Shown here piece after piece: positions 52,074-62,561 of a stretch of 64,000 nt of DNA. How positions within the stretch are numbered: position 1 is the stretch's first letter; each line of letters opens with the position of its first letter. This DNA comes from Phycisphaerae bacterium (GTDB taxonomy: Bacteria; Planctomycetota; Phycisphaerae; Sedimentisphaerales; Anaerobacaceae): the NCBI GenBank assembly GCA_030601745.1, contig JAUWBI010000007.1:1-64000 (forward strand), given 5' to 3'. Position numbers and translations under genes: made by a program. Under the pieces are notes generated by a model. That model worked only from the letters and a program-made list of their open reading frames with translations. It ran no database searches and was not told where the DNA came from.

Positions 52074-53168
52074 ATGGATTTGCATATCATCAACAAGCTT
52101 CGTTCAGGTTGTGTTATTCCTGCTCATCCACTGGCTCTGCAGGCGGATAACAAGCTCGACGAGCGCCGTCAAAAGGCATTGAGCCGTTACTATTTAGCTT
52201 CCGGTGCAGGTGGGTTGGCGGTAGGTGTGCACACGACCCAGTTTGCCATCCACAACCCGAAGATAGGTTTGTACCGGCCAGTGCTGGAATTGGCCGGCGA
52301 GACGGCGCAAGAATTTACTACATCCACAAATTGTGGCGAGCCGATAATGATTGCAGGCATCGTGGGCCGGACCAACCGGGCTGTGAAAGAAGCCGAGTTG
52401 GCCCGGGAGCTGGGCTATCATCTCGGACTACTTTCCCTCACAGCGCTAAAAGAAAAATCAATTGACGAGCTGATAGACCACAGCCGACAAGTGGCCCAGA
52501 TAATACCGATTATGGGATTTTACTTACAAGAGGCGATAAGCCAAATGGTGCTGCCTGTTGAGTTCTGGAGAAGGTTCATTGAGATACCAAATGTCCTCGC
52601 TATAAAGATTGCGCCGTTCAATAGATATCAAACGCTTGACGTGCTCGAAGCGGTTGCCTGTTCCGGCAGGTCTGATGAAATCGCATTATATACCGGCAAC
52701 GATGACAACATAATTCTCGATTTACTCACACAATATGAGTTTAACGTCAACGGTCGAGTGGTATCACTTCAGATTGTCGGTGGGCTGCTCGGACAATGGG
52801 CTTGCTGGACGAAACGGGCGGTTGAATATCTCGCTCGCATCAAGAAAATTCACGAAACTAAAATGCAAATCCCGCAGGAGATGCTGACATTAGCGAGTCA
52901 TTTGACGCTGGCCAATAAGGCGATTTTCGATGCTGATAATCATTTCGCCGGGTGCATTCCCGGTATATCTTATGTGTTAAAGCGGCAGGGCCTTTTGGAA
53001 GAACCGAGAACACTTAATCCCCAGGAACGACTGTCACCGGGCCAGGCTGGCAGGATAGATGAGATAATACGCAACTATCCGCACCTTACCGACGACGATT
53101 TTGTAAGACAAAACCTTGATAAATGGCTGTCGGGCTGCGGCGGGCTTCGCCCCGACGAGTCATCCTGA
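52074..53168 (+). CDS. Dihydrodipicolinate-synthase (DapA)-related aldolase
   Basis: ATG 52074 follows AAGGGGAGCC; ATG 52044 is inside the upstream gene. A TIM-barrel pattern is visible: VIPAHPLAL, GAGGLAVGVHTTQFAI, and a Schiff-base Lys in NVLAIKIAPFNRY (about residue 180). The C-terminus (about 290-364) is an unusual helical extension. It should cleave or condense a keto-acid with an aldehyde; the neighbour epimerase suggests a sugar-acid pathway. Confidence 0.8.
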   Translation: MDLHIINKLRSGCVIPAHPLALQADNKLDERRQKALSRYYLASGAGGLAVGVHTTQFAIHNPKIGLYRPVLELAGETAQEFTTSTNCGEPIMIAGIVGRTNRAVKEAELARELGYHLGLLSLTALKEKSIDELIDHSRQVAQIIPIMGFYLQEAISQMVLPVEFWRRFIEIPNVLAIKIAPFNRYQTLDVLEAVACSGRSDEIALYTGNDDNIILDLLTQYEFNVNGRVVSLQIVGGLLGQWACWTKRAVEYLARIKKIHETKMQIPQEMLTLASHLTLANKAIFDADNHFAGCIPGISYVLKRQGLLEEPRTLNPQERLSPGQAGRIDEIIRNYPHLTDDDFVRQNLDKWLSGCGGLRPDESS

Positions 53169-53292
53169 AAATATTTACTGGCAGTTTCCAGATGACTTGG
53201 TTACACTACTTTTCGTCTTTAGAAAAAATTTTTCATCCTTTCATAAGTTTCTTGCGAGGTTCAAATGTTTAGACAAGCTAATGAAAATTTGA

Positions 53293-53360
53293 CCCCGCAC
53301 TTACTCGACTTCATTCTCAGGGTTAAAAAACCGTGCAAGGCGAATCGAGTAAGTGCGGGG
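53293..53360. repeat. Perfect 16-bp inverted repeat before the esterase start
   Basis: CCCCGCACTTACTCGA (53293-53308) and TCGAGTAAGTGCGGGG (53345-53360) flank 36 bp that contain a small GGTT/AACC hairpin. It ends 6 nt before the ATG at 53367 and could hide the ribosome site, or be an inserted palindromic element. Confidence 0.85.
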
Positions 53361-53366
53361 CCAACT

Positions 53367-55472
53367 ATGTCTGGGCGATTTTCTTGTGTTGTGCTTACAT
53401 TGTTATGCGTCTGCCTTCCCTGCTTGGCTGCGGACCGATCGGTAATCGGCACAAGTCATGGCGACCGTATGCTTGCAGAGTACTTTCGTGCTGAGGCTGC
53501 GAAGCTGCGCGACCAATGCTTGGCCGATGTCAAAACGCTCGATGACTGGAAAACAAAACGCCAGGTTTACCGAAAGCAACTCTTCGAAATGGTGGGACTT
53601 GACCCGTTGCCGGAAAAGACCGATCTGAAGCCTGTCGTCACCGGCAAAGTTGAGCACGACGAATTTACAGTCGAAAAGATTCACTATCAATCGAGGCCCG
53701 GTCTTTACGTAACAGGCAACCTGTACATCCCAAAAGGTCTCGAAAAACCTGCGCCGACGATTCTATACGTCTGCGGTCACGCCGTCGGCACGAAAAACGG
53801 TATTCGCTATGGTAACAAGGCTCCCTACCAGCACCACGGTGCCTGGTTTGCGCAGCATGGCTATGTTTGCTTCATCATTGACACGGTGCATCGGGGCGAG
53901 ATAGAAGGCATCCATCACGGCACCTACCGATACAAAATGTGGTGGTGGAATAGCCGTGGCTACACGCCGGCCGGCACCGAGGCATGGAACTGCATACGCG
54001 CACTGGATTACCTTCAGACGCGCAAGGAAGTAGACAAGGACCGCATCGGCGTGACGGGTCGCTCCGGCGGCGGGGCGTACAGTTGGTGGCTCGCCGCCCT
54101 CGACGACCGTATCAAGGCGGCTGTACCCGTCGCCGGCATCACCGACCTTCAAAACCACGTTGTGGACGGCTGCGTCGAGGGCCACTGCGACTGCATGTAC
54201 ATCGTGAACACGTACCGCTGGGACTATGCGCTCGTGGCGGCACTGGTGGCGCCGCGACCGCTTCTGATTTCTAACAGCGACAAGGACAGCATCTTCCCGC
54301 TGGACGGAGTCATTCGCCTCCACGAAAAGGTGCGGAACATCTACAAGTTATACAACGCCGAGAAGAACCTCGGCCTGCACATTACCGAAGGCCCACACAA
54401 GGACACGCAAGAGCTGCGCATACACGCTTTTGTGTGGTTCAATCGCTTCCTCAAAGGTGATAATCCGCTGATTGACAAGCCGGCTGTGCCTTTTTTCCAG
54501 TGGACACAACTTAAGGTTTTCGACGAGCTGCCCGCTGACAGCATAAACTCACGGATACAGGAATCGTTCACGCCCAAGGCACCTCAACCGTTGGTGCCGC
54601 AATCCGCCGACGAATGGGCAAAGCAGCGCAAAGTGTGGATGAAAGCGCTTCGGGAAAAGTCGTTCCGCGGCTGGCCGACGCAAGCACAGGCAGGTTCGCT
54701 CGACACCAGACAGGTATTTTCCGTCGAGCGACACGGTATCCGCTTCAGTGCGTTTGACTTCACGAGCCAGCCGCACGTTCGTCTACGGTTATACATAGCA
54801 CACCGCGCCGGGCTCGACAAGGCCGACCTCATTGTGCTCAACATACTGGACGAACAGGGATGGACCGAGTGGTTGGCTGCTATGCGCGTGGGCTTTGCAG
54901 ATGAACTCAACGACCAGACGCTGCCCGAGCCGAATGAAAACGCTTTCAAACGAATCTAGCAGATGTTCAGGAATACAACGCGGGCGATGGCCTACTTGGC
55001 GCCACGTGGGATTGGGCCGACTATGTGGAACCCTAACGAACGCAAGCAAACGCAAATCCGCCGACGGTTCATGCTGCTCGGCCAAACCCTCGACGGCATG
55101 CGCGTGTGGGACGTCCGGCGGGCGATTCAGACGCTGCGTACCGTTGGTTCGATGAGCGGCGTACCGGTGCGACTTCAGGGTGAACGCCGGATGGCCGGCA
55201 TCGTGCTGTACGCCTCGCTGTTCGAGCCTGACATCGTCCGGCTTGACCTGTGGCATTTGTCCCCCTCGCACCGCGAGGGGCCGACCTTCCTCAATGTGCT
55301 GCGCTATCTGGATGTGCCACAGGCTGTAGCGATGGCAGCCGAGCGCAGCCGGATACGACTCTATCAAAAAGATGATTCTGGATGGCAGTTCCCGCGAGCC
55401 GTCGCCGGGAAATTTGGTTGGCCCGAAGAGCAATTTCAAGTCCGCACAGTTTCGACCGATGACGAGCCTTGA
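53367..55472 (+). pseudogene. Acetyl-xylan-esterase-like hydrolase split by an in-frame TAG
   Basis: From ATG 53367, residues 1-21 are a signal peptide (FSCVVLTLLCVCLPCLAADR). An alpha/beta-hydrolase domain has the nucleophile elbow GVTGRSGGGAYSW and lid/His region (HITEGPHKDTQEL). The frame stops at TAG 54957-54959 and then stays open in the same frame, with coherent sequence (MFRNTTRAMAYLAPRGIGPT, to ERSRIRLYQKDDSGW), to 55472. Only one base separates it from CAG, a plausible original. Either a recent nonsense mutation, a sequencing error or readthrough. If translation stops, a product of 530 residues without the last domain would be made. Confidence 0.75.
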
Positions 55473-55604
55473 CCCGTGAGTTGTTCTGTCGTTCCGGAGA
55501 ATTACACAAGCACCCCAGGGCTGCTGGTCAGGGCCAATGAAGTTTCGTTGCCCCAAGTCTTTCGCGAAAGCCCGGCGACATTGGCCGGGCAGAGCTTATA
55601 ATGC

Positions 55605-56939
55605 TTATCGCGAAGTTTCTTCCCGCCGAACGCCGTGATAGGTCGTCAGGACGTACTCAAATTTCTTTGCTGACCTCGGCTCCAAGATAAGCGTGAACTT
55701 AACCGTATCCAGGTCAACCTTCTCGAATTTATCAAACTCGCCGCTTTTCTCCAGCCTCCAGTATGGCGTATTGAAGTTGCGCTGAATCTCGACCTTGACG
55801 CCAATCTCGCGAGTATTTCTGACTTCAATCTTGAATTTGCGAATTTCATCGAAACCGGAAATATTGCCGCGACGGTCGAACCTGTAGTTTTCCGTCCTGT
55901 AATCCATAAGCGTCGGCTCGACAACAAGGTTGGCAACCGGGCCGAGATTCAGCTCCACATCCTCATCCACAGGGATATACTTAAACGAGGACTGACCCGT
56001 ATAAGACAAATGTTCCTCTTCGTCAACGCTTCTATAAACCTTTAGCATCCCGCCGGGGATAGGCGTATCGCCGAGCTTGTGCTCCTCGTCATTCTTGAAA
56101 CTGAGGAACCGAACCACGGAATTGCCATAGCGCTCCTGCTCATACTTGTACAGATTAACCACCGGCACCTCGTCAACATCGAAGCTGAGCAGTCGTTTCG
56201 ACCAGCCGGTCGGAATCGTCTCAGTACCCTCAATCGTGTAAAGAAAATACTCGCTCAGACCTTCCTTCTTGATTTCCTTCGGCCTAAGTGCCAACACTTC
56301 CGCCCACGCTATTTCTTTTTTATCCCTTACCGCCGACACGGGGGGAACAAGCGGTCTTGGCACAGGCACTACTTCCCCCGGTCTGCCATAAGGATACCGC
56401 CGCCGGGCAAGGTCAGCAATCTGGTCGAGTATGTGGACTTTGCCGACAATTAAACGCGTCTGCGCGTTTTCGTAATCTTCTCCGCTATTATTGGTAACCC
56501 GCACATAGCCCTTCAGCCGCATCGTCTTTTCATCATCGGTGAGCGTCCCCATATAAAATGCCCGCCAACTCAATCCACTTGTTAGATATGTAATCTCCAC
56601 CGGCACCTTGCCGCTCACGCCGCTCTTAATATTCCACAGTCCAAGGTTCCTGACTCTCGGCGGATAGGTCAAATCAGCAATGTCGATTTTGTCTGCATTG
56701 GCTTTAGGCAGCATTTCTAAGCTTGTCGGGTCGATGAGCGTATTGGCCCAGGAGAACTGCAACTTGTTTTTGCCTTGTTTTAGCGTAAGGTCTCTGCTCT
56801 CGCGCACTAATGTCATATCCGCCGAGTTATAAATCGTAAGCTGCACCATATCACGGGAAGGCAGCGTAACCAAATCAACCTTGGCCCGGCTGACGCCGGT
56901 CATCGCAACGACTAGTAACATCAATACTAAGCGTTTCAT
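55605..56939 (-). CDS. Exported DUF4139-family protein
   Basis: A signal peptide (KRLVLMLLVVAMTGVSRA) leads a 425-residue beta-rich domain of the DUF4139 family. It shares long blocks with the anti-sigma fusion at 59591 (VQLTIYNSADMTLVRE, TSGLSWRAFYMGTLTDDEK, PKEIKKEGLSEYFLYTIEG). Its biochemical role is not known to me. It is the last gene of the minus-strand ECF operon. Confidence 0.8.
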   Translation of the reverse strand: MKRLVLMLLVVAMTGVSRAKVDLVTLPSRDMVQLTIYNSADMTLVRESRDLTLKQGKNKLQFSWANTLIDPTSLEMLPKANADKIDIADLTYPPRVRNLGLWNIKSGVSGKVPVEITYLTSGLSWRAFYMGTLTDDEKTMRLKGYVRVTNNSGEDYENAQTRLIVGKVHILDQIADLARRRYPYGRPGEVVPVPRPLVPPVSAVRDKKEIAWAEVLALRPKEIKKEGLSEYFLYTIEGTETIPTGWSKRLLSFDVDEVPVVNLYKYEQERYGNSVVRFLSFKNDEEHKLGDTPIPGGMLKVYRSVDEEEHLSYTGQSSFKYIPVDEDVELNLGPVANLVVEPTLMDYRTENYRFDRRGNISGFDEIRKFKIEVRNTREIGVKVEIQRNFNTPYWRLEKSGEFDKFEKVDLDTVKFTLILEPRSAKKFEYVLTTYHGVRREETSR

Positions 56940-56974
56940 TTTGCTGCTCCTTTAGTTTGACAGGTTCAAGCTTA

Positions 56975-58210
56975 CTACCTTCTTATTATAGACGGCTCCG
57001 GCCTTATATTTACTCCCGGCCGTATATTGCGGCGATGGTAGTGCATCTTCAGCTCTTTTACAGCGGGGCCGGCCTCCGTGCGAGCAGGCAGTTTTATCTC
57101 GAACTCAAGGGTATTAGCGTGCTTTTTCTTATAGCCGACGCCGAGTTTCAACTCCTTCTTATCCAAAGTGCACTTTTCCATATCCCACTGGCCGGGGATG
57201 TGCTGAATCATCGTAAGCACAGCAGGGCTGTCCTTGAAATTCTCAATCTTGGCCGTGATTATTTCATCGGTATCGTAGAGAACGATGTCCCCCTTTCTGT
57301 TGCGTTTCACATTGATTTTTTTAGCGCCGGTCATATCTCGCTGCGTTACGACGATGTCCCTGCTGTCACCGATATAGAGTTCCATCTACTCGCCGACCGG
57401 CACCAGTCCCGTTACATCTTCACCTAAAAAGATGGTGCTGCCGTGCCCATCGTCCTGGAAGAGTCGTGCCTTACCGCCCCAGAGGGCAAATTTACCCAGC
57501 CTGCTCTTGGCGTCATTTACAATGCGATAGCTTACCGGGATACCCACGTTTTTATTTTCCAGCTTCTCAGGGTCCCACGGCAGCTTGGCCGCATCGAACG
57601 TCCAGACCTTCGTAATCGGCACTTTCGCCGCCTTTAGAAACAGCATCTGCTTGGTCTCCTCGTGTTTGATGCCCCGCTCGAAGGCCTCGCCGTAATCCAG
57701 CAGCACCCGTGCCCGGTCGAAATCCTCACCTGAAAAGTTCCGCAGCACCAGATAGCTTTTCAGGTCAACATACGTCTCGGCCTTGTCGGCGATTGCCTTA
57801 TAGGTAATCAGCCGGTCGATATTCCGCAGCAGATAGCTGATTCGAACCGTCTCTGCATAGTTATCGGCACAGCTAATCTCCCACACCAAAGCGGCCTCGT
57901 TCGGCGGATAGCTCACGTTCAAAAGTGTCACCTCCTTGCCCGGGTGGTCGAGCGCCCTTAGCCGAATCGAGTCAGCGTCGATGCTCACGCCCTTCCACGA
58001 AAAGTCCACCTTATTTGGTGGTCCCTCTGGTGGTGTCTTTTGCAGGGTCAGAACACGCTCTTCTTCAATCAGCGTCCACTGCGGATTGTCTAAGCGAATC
58101 ACCGTCGCCGCCCGCTCCGGCAGCGCAACCAGCTTGATTCTGGCCTGCGACGTTGCGCTGCATATAAGCAGCAGCACAATTACCATTAGTTTGATTCTTT
58201 TGCTGTTCAT
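56975..58210 (-). pseudogene. Second DUF4139-like protein split by an in-frame TAG
   Basis: The frame from ATG 58210 has a signal peptide (LMVIVLLLICSATSQARI) and runs to TAG 57388-57386 after TGLVPVGE. The same frame continues at once with MELYIGDSRDIVVTQRDM through 56975. In related proteins I would expect a Lys here, as in GKKMELYIGD, and AAG to TAG is a single base change. It is listed as broken; translation could restart at the ATG just after the stop and give two chains. Its fold is like the DUF4139 neighbours. Confidence 0.75.
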
Positions 58211-58254
58211 AATTCAGTCTCCTTAAAAATATTGTTGATTATGTTTCAATTCGC

Positions 58255-59556
58255 CTACTTTACCGGTCTCAGGGAATCAGCGGTTTTAAGCTGGTCCAGT
58301 CTGACGCGAATCAGCCAATCGCCCTTGTTGAAAGCCTGGCCTTTCTTGCCGGCAAGCCCCGTAAAGGAATTTCCAGTGCCTGACTCATCGTAGCCGACAT
58401 AAACGCCCTTGGTGCCGGTCGGGTTAAAGCCGACACAAATTATGAACTCAGAAGGAACGTTTGTCGGTTTCAAAGTTGAGTTAGCCCACCTGGGATTGCC
58501 TCGTTTGAATTTCGCATAAGGCTGTGGGAAGTCAGCGATTGTCTTAAAGTCACTATCGCACAGCCAGATGTGAAAATTCTCTTTCGGCGGTGCCGGATAC
58601 CCGTAACGCGACCCGTAGATTCGAACTCCCGTCAAATACCAGCTATCGCCCGGAATCTTAAATCGCACCGCGTGGCCACCTCCTGCAATTGAACTCTTGC
58701 CAGACTGTCTGCCATCGTCATGAGCAAGGTTCATTGGCTGTCCCGCCAGGTCTTTGCGCTCGGCCGTCCGGGCGACGAATCCGCTCTTTGGCCGCTTAAA
58801 GACCAAAACAGGCTCAGCTTTATTCCACCACTGGCCAAGGCGCGGGTCCGTCTTGACCGCCAGCAGGGCTTTCCGAATCGCAGCTCCCGGGTCCGCCGGG
58901 TCAACATCTACACCTGCCCACGCCTTGAAGACACCCGCAATGCCTTTGTCTCCGACGATATCAGCAAGTTCCATCCACAAGCGAACGGCTTTCATTAAAC
59001 CGGAAGGATTCGGCTTGGCCAGTTGCTTTTTGAGTCGTGCCGTACCGTCAGCAAGATAATTGTATTTATCAGGCCAGAGATCTTCTTTCTTTCGGGCATA
59101 AACACCGTCAACAATTTGTGAGCCAATATAATGGGCCCAGCCCTCCGCTCCATCGGAGGTAATCCAACTATGGTCGCGAATAATACGATACATCGCTAAG
59201 TGCCCAACTTCGTGACAGATCCCATAAATGTGGAATACCCCGCTTTCACTCGGCTTGCTTAAATCCTTCGCCGTGCGAACTGTAAGATACAGACGGTCAT
59301 TACCGTCGTTGAACAGTCTTACCCTCTGCCTTGGGTCACGCCTGACAGTTATCTTAATCGTCTCAGGCATATCGAAACCGAATTGCCTGACTGCGATGGC
59401 ACGCGCAACTTCCACGGTCTGAGCAAGCGCCTCAACGTATTTTGTCTCGATGCCGCTGTAGGTAACTACTGTATTATCCGTTCTGTAAATCTGGTCATCT
59501 GCGAGAACAAGGCTGGAAAACATCAGGCAAGCTCCAACTACTACCAATCGCTTCAT
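58255..59556 (-). CDS. Secreted putative zinc metalloprotease
   Basis: ATG 59556 is chosen; the track start at 59577 is a TTG. A signal peptide (MKRLVVVGACLMFSSLVLA) is followed by a gluzincin-like motif, ICHEVGHLAMYRI (HEVGH, HExxH type), about residue 115, with a possible third ligand in DGAEGWAHYIGS. The C-terminal ~190 residues are beta-rich and include a discoidin-like or carbohydrate-binding pattern (VRFKIPGDSWYLTGVRIYG). It is part of the ECF operon. Its substrate may be an envelope protein. Confidence 0.75.
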   Translation of the reverse strand: MKRLVVVGACLMFSSLVLADDQIYRTDNTVVTYSGIETKYVEALAQTVEVARAIAVRQFGFDMPETIKITVRRDPRQRVRLFNDGNDRLYLTVRTAKDLSKPSESGVFHIYGICHEVGHLAMYRIIRDHSWITSDGAEGWAHYIGSQIVDGVYARKKEDLWPDKYNYLADGTARLKKQLAKPNPSGLMKAVRLWMELADIVGDKGIAGVFKAWAGVDVDPADPGAAIRKALLAVKTDPRLGQWWNKAEPVLVFKRPKSGFVARTAERKDLAGQPMNLAHDDGRQSGKSSIAGGGHAVRFKIPGDSWYLTGVRIYGSRYGYPAPPKENFHIWLCDSDFKTIADFPQPYAKFKRGNPRWANSTLKPTNVPSEFIICVGFNPTGTKGVYVGYDESGTGNSFTGLAGKKGQAFNKGDWLIRVRLDQLKTADSLRPVK

Positions 59557-59590
59557 ATTCACACAGGCTCCTTTCAAATGATTTTGAGGT

Positions 59591-61483
59591 TTATTCGCTA
59601 ACTGTCTCTTCTCGCACGCCGTGATATGTTCTTACCGTATATCCAAATGTCCGCTTGTTTCGCGGCTTAAGATTAAGTGTAAAACGAGCGTGCGTGGCAT
59701 CGTGTTTTTCGTAAGCGACTGCATCGTCAGCCATAGAAGCAGGGTCTATGAGTTGCAGCGTCCAGTATGCCGTGCCGAGGCCGCGGGTAATTTCAATTTC
59801 TATCGGCAGAGTCCGAGTATTGGTAATCTTTATCTTCCAGGTTCGTATTTCATCCCAGCCGGAAATATTATTCTTTCTGTCGAATACGTAATTATCCGTC
59901 TTGAAATTCATAAGTGTCGGCTCAACCCTGACCAATCGGGCCGGGCCAAGATTTAACTCGACCTCTTCATCTACCGGAATATACTTGACGCTCGTTCCGC
60001 CGACGTATGACAGATACCCTTCGGCGTCGGCCTGGCTGTATATCTTCACCGTCCCATTCGGAATCGGCGTCTCTCCCAGGTTGTGCTCTTCGTCATTCGT
60101 AAACTTAACGAACCTTATCGTCTGCCCGCGCCAGCGCTCCTCGTCGTACTTGTAGAGGCTCTCGACCTCGATATCCTCGGCCTCAAACGAAAGCAATCTC
60201 TTGCCCCACTTATCCGGTATAGTCTCCGTCCCCTCAATCGTATAAAGGAAATATTCACTCAGGCCTTCCTTTTTGATTTCCTTGGGCTCAAGTGTCCTAA
60301 ACAACCTCCCAATCACTGGCACCTTTCCCAAAACTGGCACCTCACCATGGGCGTTAAAGTAAATTGCGCTGGTGTCAACACCGAGGCCGTAGAAACGTGC
60401 CTCTGGCCTGCCGTACGGATATTTTCTTTTTGCCAGTGTGGCGATTTGGTCGAGGATATGCACCTTGCCGACAATCAGCCGGGTCTGTGCCTTTTCGTAA
60501 TCTTCGCCGCTATTGTTGCCGACTCTTACATATCCCTGCAGCCGCATCGCCTTTTCGTCTTCGGTTAGTGTCCCCATATAAAATGCCCGCCAGGAAAGTC
60601 CACTGGTAAAATACGTTATCTCAAACGGTACCTGGCCGCTGACCTTAGAGCGAATGAGCCAACGGCCAAGCTCCCGCAGCCTCGCTGGGAACACCAACTG
60701 CTGTATATCAATCTTGTCCACCTGCTCCAACGGCTCCAGACTGAGCGAAGTTGGGTCAATCAGCGTATTGGCCCACATAAACTGCAGCCAGTTCCAGCCC
60801 TTCTTCAACGTCAGGTTCCGCCGTTCCCGCACTAATGTCAAATCAGCGGAATTATAAATCGTAAGCTGTACCTTATCCCGCCTCGGTAGTGTCACCAGCT
60901 CTATCGCACTTGCCGGTGCAAAAGGCGCCTGTTCAGATATTTCTTCTTCAACAAGCTCACTTTTTGCAACGTCCCTTAACCCTTTAGTACCCCCTTCGCT
61001 GTATGTCGCTAATCTTGAGAGAGTTTTCTCCTTCATAGCATACTTCTCACCGTAACCTGCTTGTGGTGTAATCTCCACTTCGTAACCAAGTTTCATTTTC
61101 TCTACTGGCTCGCTCACCCCTTTCACGACCTTATGAGTTGGCGTCTCATCTCTCGTCAAATGAGGAGCCAGCAGCAGCAGCCCCACCACCAGCACCGCCG
61201 CAGCCGCGCCAAACCAGGCGGACGGCCTGAACGGAATAACCTTCGGCCGCACTTCGCTCTGGGTGGACCCGGCCTGCTCTACCACCTGCGAAATCAAATC
61301 CTCGGAGACCTCAACCTCTTCACGCAGCAAATCCAGCGCCGCGAATTTGCGCTTCAACTGCTCCAGACGTTCGCGACACTCACCGCACCTCTCCAGATGT
61401 GCAGCAATCTTTGCCGTCAGGGTATCTGAGGCCAGTGCAAACTGGTATTCGATAAGCTCTCGTTCTGTAAGATGATGTTTCAT
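59591..61483 (-). CDS. Anti-sigma factor fused to a DUF4139 domain
   Basis: The first 40 residues carry the zf-HC2 zinc motif H-x3-C-x2-C (HLERCGECRERL). One membrane helix lies at about 88-107 (WFGAAAAVLVVGLLLLAPHL). The periplasmic part (about 190-630) is a DUF4139 domain. An insert near 400 reads GEVPVLGKVPVIGRLFR, close to the lip motif of secretins. The gene overlaps the sigma gene by 4 nt, so it should hold the sigma factor inactive at the membrane and sense through its DUF4139 part. Confidence 0.88.
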   Translation of the reverse strand: MKHHLTERELIEYQFALASDTLTAKIAAHLERCGECRERLEQLKRKFAALDLLREEVEVSEDLISQVVEQAGSTQSEVRPKVIPFRPSAWFGAAAAVLVVGLLLLAPHLTRDETPTHKVVKGVSEPVEKMKLGYEVEITPQAGYGEKYAMKEKTLSRLATYSEGGTKGLRDVAKSELVEEEISEQAPFAPASAIELVTLPRRDKVQLTIYNSADLTLVRERRNLTLKKGWNWLQFMWANTLIDPTSLSLEPLEQVDKIDIQQLVFPARLRELGRWLIRSKVSGQVPFEITYFTSGLSWRAFYMGTLTEDEKAMRLQGYVRVGNNSGEDYEKAQTRLIVGKVHILDQIATLAKRKYPYGRPEARFYGLGVDTSAIYFNAHGEVPVLGKVPVIGRLFRTLEPKEIKKEGLSEYFLYTIEGTETIPDKWGKRLLSFEAEDIEVESLYKYDEERWRGQTIRFVKFTNDEEHNLGETPIPNGTVKIYSQADAEGYLSYVGGTSVKYIPVDEEVELNLGPARLVRVEPTLMNFKTDNYVFDRKNNISGWDEIRTWKIKITNTRTLPIEIEITRGLGTAYWTLQLIDPASMADDAVAYEKHDATHARFTLNLKPRNKRTFGYTVRTYHGVREETVSE

Positions 61484-62070
61484 TTCATCTCTCCCGAAAC
61501 ATCAGGTAATCTTTGTGCCAGCGTCTTAAGTGCTCTGTACATTTGTGCTTTCACCGTCCCGATAGAGCAGCCTAATGCTTCCGCCACTTCCCGGTAGCTG
61601 AGCTGCTGATAATACGCCAGAACGAGCGTCGCCCGCTGATTTGCGGGCAGCAGCTCAATGGCCTGCCGTACCTGTTCTTTCTGCTCAGCCCTTACCGCCT
61701 CTTGAGAAGGTTCATACCGATTATCTGCGACGGCAACCGCACCGAGCTCTTCACATCTGCCATCGGCACAATCGAGTTTCTGGTTCAGCGATACAACTTG
61801 CAGCCGCCTGCGTCTCCGCAAACCGTCGATAGCCACATTCGTTGCGATTGTAAACAGCCAGGGCTTAAAGTGATTGCCCCGAAGCGTATGGGCCTTCTCG
61901 TGGACGCGCTTAAAAGTTTCCTGAAAAAGGTCCTCAGCTTGTTCTCTACTGCCGCTCATTTGTGTCAAATATCCCAATACACTATCTCCGTATCGGCGTA
62001 CAAGCTCGCCGAACGCCGTCTTATCACCCCTGAGATGGGCGTCGATTAAGCTTCTGTCTGTGTTCTCCAT
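61480..62070 (-). CDS. ECF-family RNA polymerase sigma factor
   Basis: Region 2 (about 20-85) reads FGELVRRYGDSVLGYLTQMS, EDLFQETFKRVHEKA and FKPWLFTIATNVAIDGLRRR; region 4 (about 130-185) reads LPANQRATLVLAYYQQLSYREV and GTVKAQMYRALKTL. The gene is 196 residues, normal for ECF. It heads a minus-strand operon with the anti-sigma fusion, the metalloprotease and two DUF4139 proteins. No classical ECF promoter was recognised upstream. Confidence 0.95.
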   Translation of the reverse strand: MENTDRSLIDAHLRGDKTAFGELVRRYGDSVLGYLTQMSGSREQAEDLFQETFKRVHEKAHTLRGNHFKPWLFTIATNVAIDGLRRRRRLQVVSLNQKLDCADGRCEELGAVAVADNRYEPSQEAVRAEQKEQVRQAIELLPANQRATLVLAYYQQLSYREVAEALGCSIGTVKAQMYRALKTLAQRLPDVSGEMK

Positions 62071-62561
62071 TGAGGCAATTTACTCCATCTACCACTATAG
62101 ACGCTCATAGTAGCTAATCGGTTGACAGATAATAAGTAAATTTTTTGCAAAATTTGGCCTTCTCAATGCCCCCTCTATGGCCATAACAACGCATCAGCCA
62201 TTTTCATCCTGTGAACTTTAGCCATTTTTTGGGGCAAATCCTAAATCTATGGCTTATTTCGCTATGTTTTACTGTTTTTTGGGCAACTCGACTTTTCAAA
62301 GAAGAGTTGTGTTAATTTCTTAAGTGTTTATATACAAAGACTTACGTGTCCCAAAAATGGCTAAACTACTCATCCTCACAGCCCGGCAAAAAATCTACAA
62401 CGTAGGCTTTCGGTGGTGTTCGGGCCGAAGGAGACACTGGCCATTGCAGCCGGAAAGAAGCGATGGTATAATAATTATTAACGTCCGTCGATGCGGCGCC
62501 GGATGACGCACATTATTTCGCGTTTGGGGAACCCCCGGCAATATGGGAGTGACTGACAAAG
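62071..62561. other. Intergenic region between divergent genes
   Basis: No gene is supported. It holds promoter-like TTGTGT-N16-TATATA (about 62306-62333) for the right-hand gene. ORF 62324-62506 is not protein-like. Confidence 0.45.

Noticed and set aside
54957-57388. General reassignment of TAG to an amino acid
   Set aside because: Several intact genes in the window (wza, wzx, the CDP-alcohol pair, Gfo/Idh) end with TAG at normal lengths.
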